From an uncultured Clostridia bacterium (GTDB lineage: Bacteria; Bacillota; Clostridia; UBA1381): a stretch of 64,000 bases of DNA. A program made the translations under genes and the position numbers. The stretch covers positions 1-64,000 of the forward strand of contig CANQQW010000002.1 of the NCBI GenBank assembly GCA_947626075.1, written 5' to 3'. Under the pieces are notes generated by a model. That model saw nothing but the letters and a program-made list of their open reading frames with translations, did no database searches and had not been told where the DNA came from. Each line of letters opens with the position of its first letter. Positions within the stretch are counted from its first letter, which is position 1. Shown here piece by piece: positions 9,467 to 20,305 of the stretch.

Positions 9467-10786
9467 TTATCCCGCATTGTCTTCGGTATCTGAAACGCCG
9501 TAGCTTTCGCCGCCGCCGTAAGTTTCGCCCCCGGAGGATGCGTCATAATCAGCGCTGTCATGGGAGGTATCCTCCGAATAATCAGTGCTGCCGTTATACG
9601 ACGATGAAGCTACGGAATTCGATGACGATGATGAATTTGATGATGACGAAGATGAACCTGAAGATGATGACCTTGATGATGACGAAGATGAGCCTGACGA
9701 TGATGAAGATGATACTGTCGATGAGGAGTGTGACGAAGATGATGAATTATCTTCACCGGCGCCGCTGCCGGCGTCTCCGCCGTCAGGCGGACCTATTGTA
9801 ATATTGTCCGCGGGGTAACCGAATACCGACCTGACAAGCTCCCTTGTCGCGTCAAGATCTACCTCCCACACGTCCTGCGTCGCGCCGTCGAGCACGGCGG
9901 TGCCGAAGTTACCTGGCAGCTCATAGGAGTTGATGTTCGCGCTCGTGAGGTTCGCGGCGTATTTTGAATACTTTACCACGTCCTTAACGGTGAGGTTCGT
10001 GTCTATTTCCTCGCTCACCGCCTTGAAGATTGACGGTATTTTGAGCACAAGCGACGCGTTCACCTTTTGATCTACCACAGCCTTTATAAATTCCTGCTGG
10101 AGCCTCATTCTGCCGCCGTCGCCGTCTATATAGCCGCGAAAGCCGCCCTTGCCGTTGTTCATGCTGCGATCCCAGTTTCCGTGACGGAAACGCATAAGCC
10201 ATACCGCCTGTGTGCCGTTAAGACCGTAAGTGCCGGGCGGCAGGTTTATATGCAGGTTTTGCGCCGGGTCGTCATATACCATGCCCTGACCGCCCCCGCA
10301 TATATCGGGTATTGTGAACTCTACGGAACCGAGCTCGTTTATAACGTGAGCCACTCCGTCAAGCGAAAAGTCAATATAATAGTTAATCGGTATACCCGTA
10401 ATGCGCGTTACCACCTCGACTGTCGCTTCAGCGCCGCCTATCTTTCCGTCCGTCATGTACGCGTGAGCCGCGTTTATTTTCTGGTATCTGTTTCCGACAT
10501 ATACTCTCGTGTCGCGCGGGACCGAAAGCATATTAACAATGTTATTATCAATATCGTACTGCGCTACCATAATCGCGTCTGTGCGCAGTCCGTCCATGTC
10601 GGTACACATAATCAGCACGTTAATCTTTCCGCCCTCGGCTTCGACCGTGGAAGTATTGTCCACCTGCGCAATATCGTCCGCCGGCGAAAAATCAATACCC
10701 ATACAGACCGCCGCGCCCACGATGATTACCGCGAGCGATATGCCGAGCACCTGAAAATATCTTTTTACATTAAACCTGACTTTCAC
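9467..10786 (-). CDS. LytR-CpsA-Psr family protein with long Ser-rich C-terminal tail
   Basis: N-term TM, ADNSVNMLSVPRDTRV-type LCP motif (NNIVNMLSVPRDTRVYV), then poly-Ser low-complexity tail. Confidence 0.88.
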   Translation of the reverse strand: MKVRFNVKRYFQVLGISLAVIIVGAAVCMGIDFSPADDIAQVDNTSTVEAEGGKINVLIMCTDMDGLRTDAIMVAQYDIDNNIVNMLSVPRDTRVYVGNRYQKINAAHAYMTDGKIGGAEATVEVVTRITGIPINYYIDFSLDGVAHVINELGSVEFTIPDICGGGQGMVYDDPAQNLHINLPPGTYGLNGTQAVWLMRFRHGNWDRSMNNGKGGFRGYIDGDGGRMRLQQEFIKAVVDQKVNASLVLKIPSIFKAVSEEIDTNLTVKDVVKYSKYAANLTSANINSYELPGNFGTAVLDGATQDVWEVDLDATRELVRSVFGYPADNITIGPPDGGDAGSGAGEDNSSSSSHSSSTVSSSSSSGSSSSSSRSSSSGSSSSSSNSSSSSNSVASSSYNGSTDYSEDTSHDSADYDASSGGETYGGGESYGVSDTEDNAG

Positions 10787-10938
10787 GGGCTACCTCCAAA
10801 ATTAAATTTGTCCATTAGTTATTCCGATTATTGTACCAATTATAACATATATTGACACGTATAGTCAATAATAAAACTATGGACAAGGCGTAAATAGATT
10901 ATTACTTTTTTATTACATTTGTTTCAAGAATATTTTAA

Positions 10939-10968
10939 AAGGCGGCGCATATCAAAGCGCGCCGCCTT
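10939..10968 (-). terminator. Intrinsic terminator downstream of S41 peptidase gene
   Basis: aaggcggcgc...gcgccgcctt followed on minus strand by ttaaaat. Confidence 0.75.
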
Positions 10969-11005
10969 AGAATTGTTTACATTTTTTTGAATTTTATACG
11001 GGACG

Positions 11006-12466
11006 TTATTCCGTTTTTCCCCCAAGCAGCTCATACGCCTTGTCAAACTGGTAATCGGTCATTATCTCAACCTGTGAGAATACTTTGTCAAGTACCTCCT
11101 GCGTCGGTATGTCAAGCACGCCGTATGAGAATATGTCGTTCACTTGCTGGAACGTGCGCAGCGCGTCCTTGAACTTCACGTCGAAAAGGGGGCTGTCGGT
11201 GTCGCCGTCGTAGTAGCCCAAAAGCTTTAAGCGCTCCTTTGCCGCCTGCACGTTGGAGTGCGACGAGCCGAGGGAGTTCCTTGTCTCAAAGTCAAACGGC
11301 GTGTAATCGTCAAGATCGACATTCTGCGTAACATTCTCAACGTATACGTCGGGTTGAAGTCCGACCTTGTTTATCTCCCTGCCGTTTCTCGTTATGTACT
11401 GACCCGTCGTGAGCTTAAATACCGAGCCGTTTTGGAGCGGGTACAGGTTCTGTATGACGGCTTTGCCGTAAGTATTCGTGCCAACAAGCTGCGCCGCTTT
11501 GGAGTCCTGCATCGCACTGGCAAGTATTTCGGACGCGGACGCGGTGTACTCATTCACAAGCAGCACGAAGTCAAATTCTTTCTTTTCAAGCTGCGAGGTG
11601 TACGTCGCGTTGTATTCCTTGTTCCTGAACTTTACGTCCACTATTTTGCCTTTCGGCACGATTTCCTCCGCGACATCTATCGCGGCGTCAACATAGCCGC
11701 CGCCGTTGTCGCGCAAGTCGAGAATGATTTTCTTCACGTTGTTTTCGCGCATCGTTTCAAGGTCGTATGCGAAGTCGCCGGCGGTGTCGAAGTTGAAGGA
11801 GGTTATTCGTATGTATCCTATGTTTCCGTCGAGTATGGCGCTCGAAACGGTGGCTGTGCTTACAGCGACGCGCTTTACGGTAAACGTCAGCTCGTCGTTG
11901 CCGCGGAACACCGTAATATCGACAGTCGTACCCTCCTCGCCGACTACCTTGGAGCGTACCGCCTGAGTGGTAAGTCCCGTCATATCCTCGCCGTTTACCT
12001 TATAAATCAAATCTCCCGTGCGAAGTCCCGCGTTTTGCGCGTTGTCATTGCCCTCGGTGAAGCCGGTTATTTCCACGTAGTCGTTGTTCTCTTTCTTTTG
12101 CATCGTTATGCCGATTCCGTAGAACGTGTTGTTTAATTGGTCCTGATATTCCTTGTATTCTTCTTGGGTGTAGAACTCGCTGTAATCGTCCATGCTTTCA
12201 AGCGTCGCTTTAAGAAGCTCGACAAGAACCGGCTCGTTGTTTTCGAGCAGTTTTGAAAGTCCCTGCGCCATAACGTCCTCTGTTGTGTAAGTATCGTCAA
12301 TGAACGCGTCGGAAATGTATTCGGATATTTGTTCAAACGCCGTGTACTCGCCGCTGTATTGTTTTTCGTCCTCCTTAGTTTTGTTCGGAGCGGCTATCGC
12401 CGTTCCCGATGTAAGAAGCATCAGCGCCGCGAGCAGCGCCGCCGTGATTTTCCTGTTCATAAGCAT
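11006..12466 (-). CDS. S41 family C-terminal processing peptidase with PDZ and peptidoglycan-binding-like region
   Basis: Signal peptide, PDZ (GIGITMQKKEN), ILDLRDNGGGYVDAA, VNEYTASASEILASAMQD catalytic motif. Confidence 0.92.
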   Translation of the reverse strand: MLMNRKITAALLAALMLLTSGTAIAAPNKTKEDEKQYSGEYTAFEQISEYISDAFIDDTYTTEDVMAQGLSKLLENNEPVLVELLKATLESMDDYSEFYTQEEYKEYQDQLNNTFYGIGITMQKKENNDYVEITGFTEGNDNAQNAGLRTGDLIYKVNGEDMTGLTTQAVRSKVVGEEGTTVDITVFRGNDELTFTVKRVAVSTATVSSAILDGNIGYIRITSFNFDTAGDFAYDLETMRENNVKKIILDLRDNGGGYVDAAIDVAEEIVPKGKIVDVKFRNKEYNATYTSQLEKKEFDFVLLVNEYTASASEILASAMQDSKAAQLVGTNTYGKAVIQNLYPLQNGSVFKLTTGQYITRNGREINKVGLQPDVYVENVTQNVDLDDYTPFDFETRNSLGSSHSNVQAAKERLKLLGYYDGDTDSPLFDVKFKDALRTFQQVNDIFSYGVLDIPTQEVLDKVFSQVEIMTDYQFDKAYELLGGKTE

Positions 12467-12487
12467 CTACCTCTTAATTATTTATTT

Positions 12488-12916
12488 TCACGATATTTTG
12501 GTTATCGTTATTTTCGTGTCGTTAAAGTATTTTTCGCCCTGTACGGTGAGCGTGTACACAAGCTCGACCTTGCCGCCGTTTTCCGCGACGTCATGAAGTA
12601 CGCGGTGCGTTTCAAGCTCCATGTCTATGCCGCCGTACGGAGTTTCGTAAACGAACGAGCGCTTTTCGCCCGCCTTGTACTCCATAGACGTTTTCACCGC
12701 GCCGCCGCGCTTAATCAATACTTCATCGCCGTTAAGCTTTATAAGCGAGGTGACGGTATCTCCGTCGTCCTCAAGGCTGTAGAGTATGTATTGTTTCCCG
12801 TTTTTTTCACGTAAACTGCCGTAGGCAAGCTCTTTTATAACGTTTGTTTCGCCGTCCGCCGTCTGTTTGTTCCTAACTATAATGCGGTAGTCATTATCAG
12901 TATTTTTCAATGTCAA
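12488..12916 (-). CDS. DUF1934 family protein
   Basis: Size, beta-barrel-like pattern and location beside murI. Confidence 0.7.
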   Translation of the reverse strand: MTLKNTDNDYRIIVRNKQTADGETNVIKELAYGSLREKNGKQYILYSLEDDGDTVTSLIKLNGDEVLIKRGGAVKTSMEYKAGEKRSFVYETPYGGIDMELETHRVLHDVAENGGKVELVYTLTVQGEKYFNDTKITITKIS

Positions 12917-13706
12917 TCTTGCTCACCTGTCCGTTAATTTCTCTTTCAAGGAATATCGAGCCAAGCTCCTCGAAGCTTGACACGTCATCGCTTACATAGT
13001 AGCGGTACCTGTCGGCATCCGGCTCGGGGCTGTGTGCCATTTCGCCATGGAGCTTCTTTTTAAGGTATTTAGCCACCTCCGCGCCGCTGTTTATAAGCGT
13101 AACGCCTTTCCCCATATACTCGCCTATCACCTTTTCCAAAAGCGGGTAATGCGTGCAGCCCAGTATCAGTGTGTCAACGCCCTTTGCGCGTATTTCCTCA
13201 AGGTATTCCTCAGCGATAATACGCGTCACATCGGAGTCAAAATAGCCGTTCTCCACAAGCGGCACAAACATCGGGCAGGCGCGGTTATACACCCGCATTT
13301 CGGGGTCATACGCTGTAATCTGCTTTTCGTATTCGCCGCTCTTTATCGTGCCGGGAGTGCCGATTACTCCGATTTTCTTATTCTTTGTCGCGCGCACGGC
13401 GGCGTACACAGCCGCGTCTATAACGCCGACTATCGGAATGTCAAATTCATCCTTTATCATCGGCAGAGCCGCAGACGAAGCGGTGCCGCAGGCTATGACT
13501 ATCACTTTCACGTCAAACGTCTTTAAAAAGCGTATGTCGCCGCGCGTGTATTTCAGTATCGTGTCGCGCGAGCGTGTACCGTATGGCACTCTGCCCGTAT
13601 CGCCAAAGTATATTATATTCTCGCAGGGCAGCTCGTTCATTATTTCTTTTACCGCCGTAAGTCCGCCGAGTCCCGAGTCAAAAACGCCTATACTCTTATT
13701 ATTCAT
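12897..13706 (-). CDS. murI: Glutamate racemase
   Basis: GVFDSGLGGLTAVKEI, ACGTASSAALP, LGCTHYPLL. Confidence 0.96.
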   Translation of the reverse strand: MNNKSIGVFDSGLGGLTAVKEIMNELPCENIIYFGDTGRVPYGTRSRDTILKYTRGDIRFLKTFDVKVIVIACGTASSAALPMIKDEFDIPIVGVIDAAVYAAVRATKNKKIGVIGTPGTIKSGEYEKQITAYDPEMRVYNRACPMFVPLVENGYFDSDVTRIIAEEYLEEIRAKGVDTLILGCTHYPLLEKVIGEYMGKGVTLINSGAEVAKYLKKKLHGEMAHSPEPDADRYRYYVSDDVSSFEELGSIFLEREINGQVSKIDIEKY

Positions 13707-14770
13707 TACTTTACTCTCTTTTCCGCAAGCTCAATGAGTTTGTCAAGCAGCCTGCCGTACTCAATTCCCGCCTCGCCCCACAATTTCGGGTACATGCTTA
13801 TACTCGTAAAGCCCGGGAGCGAGTTTATCTCGTTTAACACAACGCTGCCGTCAGAGCGTTTTACAAAGAAATCCACGCGTGAAAGACCGCTGCCGTCAAG
13901 CGCCTTGAAAGCCTTTATCGCGTAGGAGCGTATCTCGTCTATAGTCTCTGTCGGGACGTCCGCCGGAATACGCAGCTTTGTGGAGTTGTCGTTGTACTTC
14001 GCGTCGAAGTCGTAAAACTCGACGGTGGGTATAATTTCGCCGACCGTCGTCGCCTTCACGTCGTCATTGCCGAGCACGGCGCACTCTACCTCCTGACCGT
14101 CTATATTTTCCTCGACAAGTATTTTCCTGTCAAACTTCGCCGCGTTTTTAAGCGCCGAAAGAAGCTCCGCTCTGTCGTGAGCCTTGCCCACTCCGACCGA
14201 CGATCCTGTTCGAGCCGGTTTTACGAAGCACGGGTAACCGAGCTTATTTTCGATTTCGTCCATTTTTTTATCGAAGTCGTCCGAGGCGGTCACAACGACC
14301 CAGTTCGCCTGCGGTATATCAGCCGACGCGAACACTATCTTTGACGAGGTTTTATCCATACTGTTCGCGGAAGCCATCACTCCCATGCCGACATACGGTA
14401 TGCCCGACAGCTCAAAAAGTCCCTGTACGCATCCGTCCTCGCCGTACTCGCCGTGCAGCACGGGGAATATAACGTCTATATGTACCTTTCTGACGGTACC
14501 GCTGTCAAAAACAAGCAGCGCCTTATCCGAGGCGTCGGGTGAAATGACAGCTTTTTTCTTATTCGCCGCGTCGTTTTCCCATTCGCCGTTCTCTATATTA
14601 GCGTAATCGCCCGTGTACAGGTACCACGCGCCGTCTTTCGTTATTCCGATAAGTGAAATATTATACTTGCTCTTATCAAGGTTGGCGAGAACCGATGTTA
14701 CCGATTTCCTTGAAATTTCATGCTCGGGCGAGCGTCCGCCGAACACAACGCATAACTCTTTCATTAACAT
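13706..14770 (-). CDS. ddl: D-alanine--D-alanine ligase
   Basis: VVFGGRSPEHEIS, FVKPARTGSSVGVGKA, NEINSLPGFTSISMYP; start placed at MLMKELCVVFGG. Confidence 0.95.
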   Translation of the reverse strand: MLMKELCVVFGGRSPEHEISRKSVTSVLANLDKSKYNISLIGITKDGAWYLYTGDYANIENGEWENDAANKKKAVISPDASDKALLVFDSGTVRKVHIDVIFPVLHGEYGEDGCVQGLFELSGIPYVGMGVMASANSMDKTSSKIVFASADIPQANWVVVTASDDFDKKMDEIENKLGYPCFVKPARTGSSVGVGKAHDRAELLSALKNAAKFDRKILVEENIDGQEVECAVLGNDDVKATTVGEIIPTVEFYDFDAKYNDNSTKLRIPADVPTETIDEIRSYAIKAFKALDGSGLSRVDFFVKRSDGSVVLNEINSLPGFTSISMYPKLWGEAGIEYGRLLDKLIELAEKRVK

Positions 14771-14852
14771 AATCACTCCCATAACATATATATTTATAAT
14801 ACGCTTTTCGACAAAAAAAAGCAAGTGTTAGCTTGTATTTTTAATCAAAAGT

Positions 14853-15767
14853 TTATTTTTCCCTGAGTTTTTTCAGTATATTTTCAAAATATTCCGGTAT
14901 TTCGCTTGTAAATTCCATAATATTGCCGGTCGTCGGGTGGGTAAAGCCTATCGTTTTTGCGTGCAGGAGCTGACCGTTTAAGTTAAATTTTTCCTTTTTT
15001 ACGCCGTAAACGCTGTCGCCGACTATACTGTGTCCTATCGACGCCATATGCACGCGTATCTGATGCGTCCTGCCCGTTTCAAGCGTACATTCCACAAGCG
15101 TATATGCGCCGAAGCGCTCCAGTACCTTAAAATGCGTGACCGCCTCGCGTCCGCCTTGCACGACTGCCATTTTCTTTCTGTCCGACGGGCAGCGCGCGAT
15201 CGGCTTATTAATTGTGCCTTCGTCCTCTTTTATATTTCCGTTTACAAGCGCGACGTATTTACGCATAGCCTTGCGCTCCTTTAGCTGCGCCGACAGCGCA
15301 AGGTGCGCGTCGTTATTCTTAGCCGCAACAATAAGTCCCGACGTGTCCTTGTCAATACGGTGTACTATACCGGGGCGCACCACTCCGTTTATCGCGGACA
15401 GTCCGCCCTTACACCGATACATGAGCGCGTTGACAAGCGTGCCGCTCTCGTTCCCCGGCGCGGGGTGAACGCACATTCCCTGCGGCTTGTTCACAACGAT
15501 TACGTCACTGTCCTCGTACACTATGTCGAGCGGTATGTCCTCCGGCTCGGCGCTGAGTTCCTTTTCGTCGGGAAGCTCTATCTCTATTTCCTCCGCGCCG
15601 TCTATACGGCAGCTCTTGCTTACGCTTTTCCCCGCGCGCGTTACAAGTCCCAAAGCGCACAATTTCGACGCGTAGCTTCTGGAAATATCCGAATTGTCCG
15701 ATATGAATTTGTCAATACGTTCGCCCAAGCTTTCCTCAGACGGTTTCAGAGTTATTTTCTGCATCAT
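14853..15767 (-). CDS. RluA family pseudouridine synthase
   Basis: S4 domain plus GIVHRIDKDTSGLIVAAK and TLETGRTHQIRVHM. Confidence 0.94.
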   Translation of the reverse strand: MMQKITLKPSEESLGERIDKFISDNSDISRSYASKLCALGLVTRAGKSVSKSCRIDGAEEIEIELPDEKELSAEPEDIPLDIVYEDSDVIVVNKPQGMCVHPAPGNESGTLVNALMYRCKGGLSAINGVVRPGIVHRIDKDTSGLIVAAKNNDAHLALSAQLKERKAMRKYVALVNGNIKEDEGTINKPIARCPSDRKKMAVVQGGREAVTHFKVLERFGAYTLVECTLETGRTHQIRVHMASIGHSIVGDSVYGVKKEKFNLNGQLLHAKTIGFTHPTTGNIMEFTSEIPEYFENILKKLREK

Positions 15768-16212
15768 TATCCTCTTTATCGAAAAATATGAAATATAATA
15801 CAAGCAGCGCCGCGCCCACGGTTATGGATATGTCCGCGATGTTGAATACGGGAAAGCTGATAAACAGAGTTCGTATATAGTCCACGACAAAGCCTCGGAA
15901 TATCCTGTCTATCGCGTTTGAAAACGCGCCCGCGAACATCATTGTCACCGCGGTGCATAAAAGCGGGTGCGTCGGTTTTTTCCGTATCCAGTACACAACC
16001 ACTCCCGCGCAGAACACGACGGAAATAATACTCAAAAGCGACATTCGTCCCGACAGTATCGAGAACGCCGCGCCCGTGTTTTTGAGGTACGTAATGTCAA
16101 ACGCGTCAAATATTTTAAAAAGCGTGTCTCCCACGTTCATATCGGACGCGATAAAAAACTTTACCGACTGGTCGGCTAAAATAACAGCCGCCGTAATTAT
16201 AAGCCAAAGCAT
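15736..16212 (-). CDS. lspA: Signal peptidase II
   Basis: ADQSVKFF, NTGAAFSIL, GAFSNAIDRIFRGFVVDYI, FNIADISI. Confidence 0.95.
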   Translation of the reverse strand: MLWLIITAAVILADQSVKFFIASDMNVGDTLFKIFDAFDITYLKNTGAAFSILSGRMSLLSIISVVFCAGVVVYWIRKKPTHPLLCTAVTMMFAGAFSNAIDRIFRGFVVDYIRTLFISFPVFNIADISITVGAALLVLYFIFFDKEDNDAENNSETV

Positions 16213-16217
16213 ATCGT

Positions 16218-17303
16218 TTACTCCCGTTCCGTTATATAATCGAGCGCGGCAAAAATCTCGTCCTTATTAACATCGGTAGTCTGAATAACCTCGCCGATGT
16301 TAAGCGGCAGGACGAATTTCAGTTTGCCCGCGATTTTTTTCTTGTCCTTTTGCATAAATGAATATACCCGTTCCTTTTCGGGTAATTTCACGCGCGTCCC
16401 AAATCCGTAGGTACGGAGTATATTTTCGATACGTTCAAAAGTCATATCGTCAATCATTCCGCGCTTATTCGCGATATGCGACGCGCCTATCATACCTATT
16501 CCGACGCACTCGCCGTGAGTCATTTTAAAATTGTACGCGGACTCTACCGCATGACCAATGGTATGACCGAAGTTCAGTATCGCGCGGATACCGTTTTCCT
16601 TTTCGTCCCGCATAACCACATCAGCCTTAATCGAACAGTTTGTCTTGTCCATGCTTATAAGCGCGCCGCTCTCGAGCGTCTTTATCATGCCGCTGTTATT
16701 CTCAAGGTAAGTGAAAAAGTCCGCGTCGCGTATTATTCCGTGCTTTATTACCTCGCCCATACCCGACACAAATTGCTCGGGCGGCAGAGTTTTAAGCGTA
16801 GATACGTTGATGTATACAAGTCCGGGTTGGTGGAACGCGCCCAAAATGTTTTTGCTGTCGGCAAAGTCAACGCCCGTTTTTCCGCCCACGGAGCTGTCCG
16901 ACTGCGACAAAAGCGTCGTCGGTACCTGCACAAAGTCGATACCGCGCATATATATTGCCGCCGCGAAGCCCGCCATGTCTCCTACCACGCCGCCGCCGAG
17001 CGCGACAATCATACTCTTTCGGTCCAGCCCGTGCTCTATACACGCGGCGCATATGCCGAGTATCTCGTTCATGTTCTTTTGTTCCTCGCCCGCCTTAAAG
17101 GCGTATACCGAAGCGTCAAAGCCGTTTTCGGTTAAAAGCGTAAGTACCTCGTCCGCGTACAGCTTTTCGACATTTGTATCTGTTACAATCAGAAGCTTTT
17201 TCGGCGCGTTTATTTCGCGCAGCGCGTCGGGAAGCGCGGCAAAGCTGTCTGTAAACTTTATATCGTATGAATGCTTACCCAAATCAACGTATAATTTTTC
17301 CAT
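16218..17303 (-). CDS. aroB: 3-dehydroquinate synthase
   Basis: ALGGGVVGDMAGFAAAIYMRG, VPTTLLSQSDSSVGGKTGV, LNFGHTIGHAVE. Confidence 0.96.
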   Translation of the reverse strand: MEKLYVDLGKHSYDIKFTDSFAALPDALREINAPKKLLIVTDTNVEKLYADEVLTLLTENGFDASVYAFKAGEEQKNMNEILGICAACIEHGLDRKSMIVALGGGVVGDMAGFAAAIYMRGIDFVQVPTTLLSQSDSSVGGKTGVDFADSKNILGAFHQPGLVYINVSTLKTLPPEQFVSGMGEVIKHGIIRDADFFTYLENNSGMIKTLESGALISMDKTNCSIKADVVMRDEKENGIRAILNFGHTIGHAVESAYNFKMTHGECVGIGMIGASHIANKRGMIDDMTFERIENILRTYGFGTRVKLPEKERVYSFMQKDKKKIAGKLKFVLPLNIGEVIQTTDVNKDEIFAALDYITERE

Positions 17304-17339
17304 TTTAGTGTCCCCTCTCGTTTTTTTATTTTAGTGTCC

Positions 17340-18353
17340 CTATTGCAGAGGCAATGACGCGGCGGCGTTTAGCGTCATGTCCGCCAAATTACCCGCCGTG
17401 TACTCGTAATAGCCGGCGCAGGCTATCATCACGGCGTTATCGGTGCATAGCACGGGCGGCGGGTAGATCACGTCTATACCGAATTTTTTCGCGCGGTCGG
17501 TCATTTTTGTCCTTAGCGCGCTGTTGGCGGCTACGCCTCCGGCTATCGCTATTATTTTACTGTCCCTTATGCGCGCCGCCTCAATCGTATGCTCGCATAA
17601 AACGTCCGTCACCGCGTCCTGAAAGCTTGCGGCAATGTCGGCTTTGTTGTACGTTTCGCCGTTTTGGTCGAGCTTATGAAGATAGTTTATGACTGCGGTT
17701 TTTACGCCGCTGAATGAGAAATCAAGCGAATCACCGTCAAATTTCACGCGCGGAAATTTTACCGCTTCAGACCTGCCCTCTTTCGCGAGTTTGTCTATTA
17801 AAGGTCCGCCGGGGTAGCCCAAGCCCAGCACGCGCGCGATTTTGTCAAACGCTTCACCCGCAGCGTCATCGCGCGTTCTGCCCATTATCTCAAAGCGCGT
17901 GTAGTCCTTTACGTATACTATATGACTGTGACCGCCGGACGCGACGAGGCATACAAACGGCGGCTTTAGGTCATGATGCGCGACGAAGTTTGCCATTATG
18001 TGTCCCTTTATGTGATGTACGGCGACAAGCGGCTTGTCAAGCGCGAACGCGAGCGCTTTAGCCGTCGATACGCCTACGAGCAGCGCGCCGATAAGTCCCG
18101 GTCCGTACGTTACGGCAATCGCGTCGATGTCGTTAAACGTCACGTCCGCGCCGTTGAGCGCCTCGTCTATCACAGCGTCAATCGTTTCTATATGCCGTCT
18201 TGACGCGACCTCCGGCACTACGCCGCCGAATTTTTTATGCAGCTCTATCTGCGTGTTTATAACGTTCGACAAAATCTCCCTGCCGTTTTTCACGACGGCG
18301 GCGGCAGTTTCGTCGCATGAGCTTTCTATTCCGAGTATAAGTGTATCTTTCAT
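17340..18353 (-). CDS. tsaD: tRNA N6-adenosine threonylcarbamoyltransferase
   Basis: [34 protein letters not shown]. Confidence 0.97.
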   Translation of the reverse strand: MKDTLILGIESSCDETAAAVVKNGREILSNVINTQIELHKKFGGVVPEVASRRHIETIDAVIDEALNGADVTFNDIDAIAVTYGPGLIGALLVGVSTAKALAFALDKPLVAVHHIKGHIMANFVAHHDLKPPFVCLVASGGHSHIVYVKDYTRFEIMGRTRDDAAGEAFDKIARVLGLGYPGGPLIDKLAKEGRSEAVKFPRVKFDGDSLDFSFSGVKTAVINYLHKLDQNGETYNKADIAASFQDAVTDVLCEHTIEAARIRDSKIIAIAGGVAANSALRTKMTDRAKKFGIDVIYPPPVLCTDNAVMIACAGYYEYTAGNLADMTLNAAASLPLQ

Positions 18354-18367
18354 TTCTTTCTCCGATA

Positions 18368-18811
18368 TTATTTATTTAGAAACTTAGTCATAATAAACGC
18401 GTCTTCACCGTTGTCGCTGTAGTAACGCTTCCTCTCGCCTATTATATCAAATCCGTACTTTTTATACAAGTCCTGCGCGGCACGGTTGCTTTTCCTCACC
18501 TCTAAGGTAAGCAGCGCGAGGCTTTGCGCCTTTCCCTCGCGTATCATTTCCTCTATCAGCATACTTGCTATACCCTGCCGCCTGTAGGGGGGCAATACCG
18601 CCACGTTGGTTATGCCGCCCTCGCCCGACACGTTCCAAAATCCCGCATAGCCGACGCATTTACCGTCCGTTTTCGCGGTAAAGTACACCGCGAGTTTATT
18701 TGTCATTTCATCATAAAACGACTTCTCCGACCAAGGCAGCGCGAAGCATTGCTTTTCAACCTCCGCGACCTCCTTAACGTCTTTTTCGGTCATTCTGCCT
18801 ATAATAACCAT
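18368..18811 (-). CDS. rimI: Ribosomal-protein-alanine N-acetyltransferase
   Basis: GNAT motif [19 protein letters not shown]; adjacent to tsaD. Confidence 0.9.
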   Translation of the reverse strand: MVIIGRMTEKDVKEVAEVEKQCFALPWSEKSFYDEMTNKLAVYFTAKTDGKCVGYAGFWNVSGEGGITNVAVLPPYRRQGIASMLIEEMIREGKAQSLALLTLEVRKSNRAAQDLYKKYGFDIIGERKRYYSDNGEDAFIMTKFLNK

Positions 18812-18812
18812 A

Positions 18813-19256
18813 TCAATTCCCGCTTTGCGCTATTTTTTCGCTGACTTTCAAAAGCGCGCCGTAAAGGCGCCGTGCGCACTCCCTGTACACGTCCAAATCT
18901 CCGCCGTAGGGGTCGCTTACCGAGCCGTCCGTACCGGCGTACTCGCACAGAGTATATACCTTGCTGCCCGCCTCCGGCTTTAAAAGCCGTTTATGCTCCT
19001 CGGTCATGGCAAGAATTATGTCGCTCGCGTCAAGCAATTCGCGCGTTATGGGCTTTGAGATATGCTCCGACAGGTCGGCTCCCATTTCCGCCGCCGCTTT
19101 TACGGCGTTATCGCTCGCTTTTTGTCCCGCGGCGGCAAATATACCGGCAGATTCTATACGAACGTCAAGATTATTTTCCACGGCGATTTTATTCATAAGC
19201 GCCGCCGCCATAGGGCTGCGGCAGGTGTTGCCCGTGCATACAAATAATATATTCAT
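18813..19256 (-). CDS. Low-molecular-weight protein arginine/tyrosine phosphatase family
   Basis: MNILFVCTGNTCRSPMAAAL P-loop and SDPYGGDLDVYRECARR. Confidence 0.92.
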   Translation of the reverse strand: MNILFVCTGNTCRSPMAAALMNKIAVENNLDVRIESAGIFAAAGQKASDNAVKAAAEMGADLSEHISKPITRELLDASDIILAMTEEHKRLLKPEAGSKVYTLCEYAGTDGSVSDPYGGDLDVYRECARRLYGALLKVSEKIAQSGN

Positions 19257-19269
19257 GCTTCCTTACCTC

Positions 19270-20304
19270 CTATACGTGAATGACGCGCTGCGCGGCGGCT
19301 TTATACAATCTGTTCCTTACGGCGAGGGCGTAGGCGTCGCGTTCGCAAAATTCCGCGAACACTATTTCCGCGCCCAGTTCGTCAAATTCGCGCAAAGCCG
19401 AGAACAGATTTTTGGCGTATTTCCTGTTTGTATCGCCCGCCGAAAGCATTACAGCGTCGTCGTAATCGGCACCAAACATGGTCAAAACTCCTATTATTTT
19501 GCCCTTATTTTCACTTATAAGCGCCTTAATTTTGCTTTGTACCGCGTCTTTTTCGCCTTCCACGACAATAACTTCGGCGTTCGGAGCATAATGTTTGTAC
19601 TTCATTCCGGGGCATTTCGGCGTTTCTTTGGCATCAATGGTTTCAAGTATGTGTCTGTCAATGTCAACGTCCACCCCGGCGTTTTTCAGATCCTCGTATG
19701 TCACGCCGCCCGGACGCAGTATCACGGGTCTTTCGGACGAGAAATCCACAATGGTGGACTCCACCCCGACGCGGCAGCTGCCGCCGTCTATAATAGCGTC
19801 AATTCTGCCCGTCATGTCGTTTATGACGTGCTTCGCCTTTGTGGGGCTGGGTTTGCCGGACAAATTCGCGCTCGGCGCGGCTATCGGTACTCCCGCTTTC
19901 TCTATAAGAGAGCGCGCGGTTCCGTTATCGGGGCAGCGCACCGCTACGGTGCTAAGCCCCGCCGTTACGGTGTCGGGAATCGTGTCTTTCTTTTTAAGTA
20001 TAATGGTTATCGGTCCCGGCATAAATTTTTCTATCACGCGCGCCGCGCTTTTTGGTATTTCAAGCGCCACGTCCTTTATTTGTTCCGCGGACGCGACATG
20101 TACTATAAGAGGATTGTCGGACGGTCTGCCCTTTGCGGCGTATATCTTTTTCGCCGCGTCCTCGTCATACGCCGACGCGCCAAGCCCGTAAACCGTCTCC
20201 GTAGGGAACGCGGCAAGTCCGCCGCCGCGTATAATCTCAGCCGCCGTTTTTATGTCGTGTTCCGATGTGGTAAGTATTTTTGTCTCAATTATTTTATTCT
20301 CCAA
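19270..20304 (-). CDS. L-threonylcarbamoyladenylate synthase (Sua5/YwlC type)
   Basis: GGLAAFPTETVYGLGA, KGRPSDNPL, PSANLSGKPSPT; C-terminal Sua5 domain CPGMKYKHYAP. Confidence 0.94.
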   Translation of the reverse strand: MENKIIETKILTTSEHDIKTAAEIIRGGGLAAFPTETVYGLGASAYDEDAAKKIYAAKGRPSDNPLIVHVASAEQIKDVALEIPKSAARVIEKFMPGPITIILKKKDTIPDTVTAGLSTVAVRCPDNGTARSLIEKAGVPIAAPSANLSGKPSPTKAKHVINDMTGRIDAIIDGGSCRVGVESTIVDFSSERPVILRPGGVTYEDLKNAGVDVDIDRHILETIDAKETPKCPGMKYKHYAPNAEVIVVEGEKDAVQSKIKALISENKGKIIGVLTMFGADYDDAVMLSAGDTNRKYAKNLFSALREFDELGAEIVFAEFCERDAYALAVRNRLYKAAAQRVIHV

Positions 20305-20305
20305 A

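Noticed and set aside
9585-9818. Asp/Glu-rich plus-strand ORF (DDDDEFDDDEDEPEDDD...)
   Set aside because: Antisense of the poly-Ser tail of the LCP gene; codon artefact.
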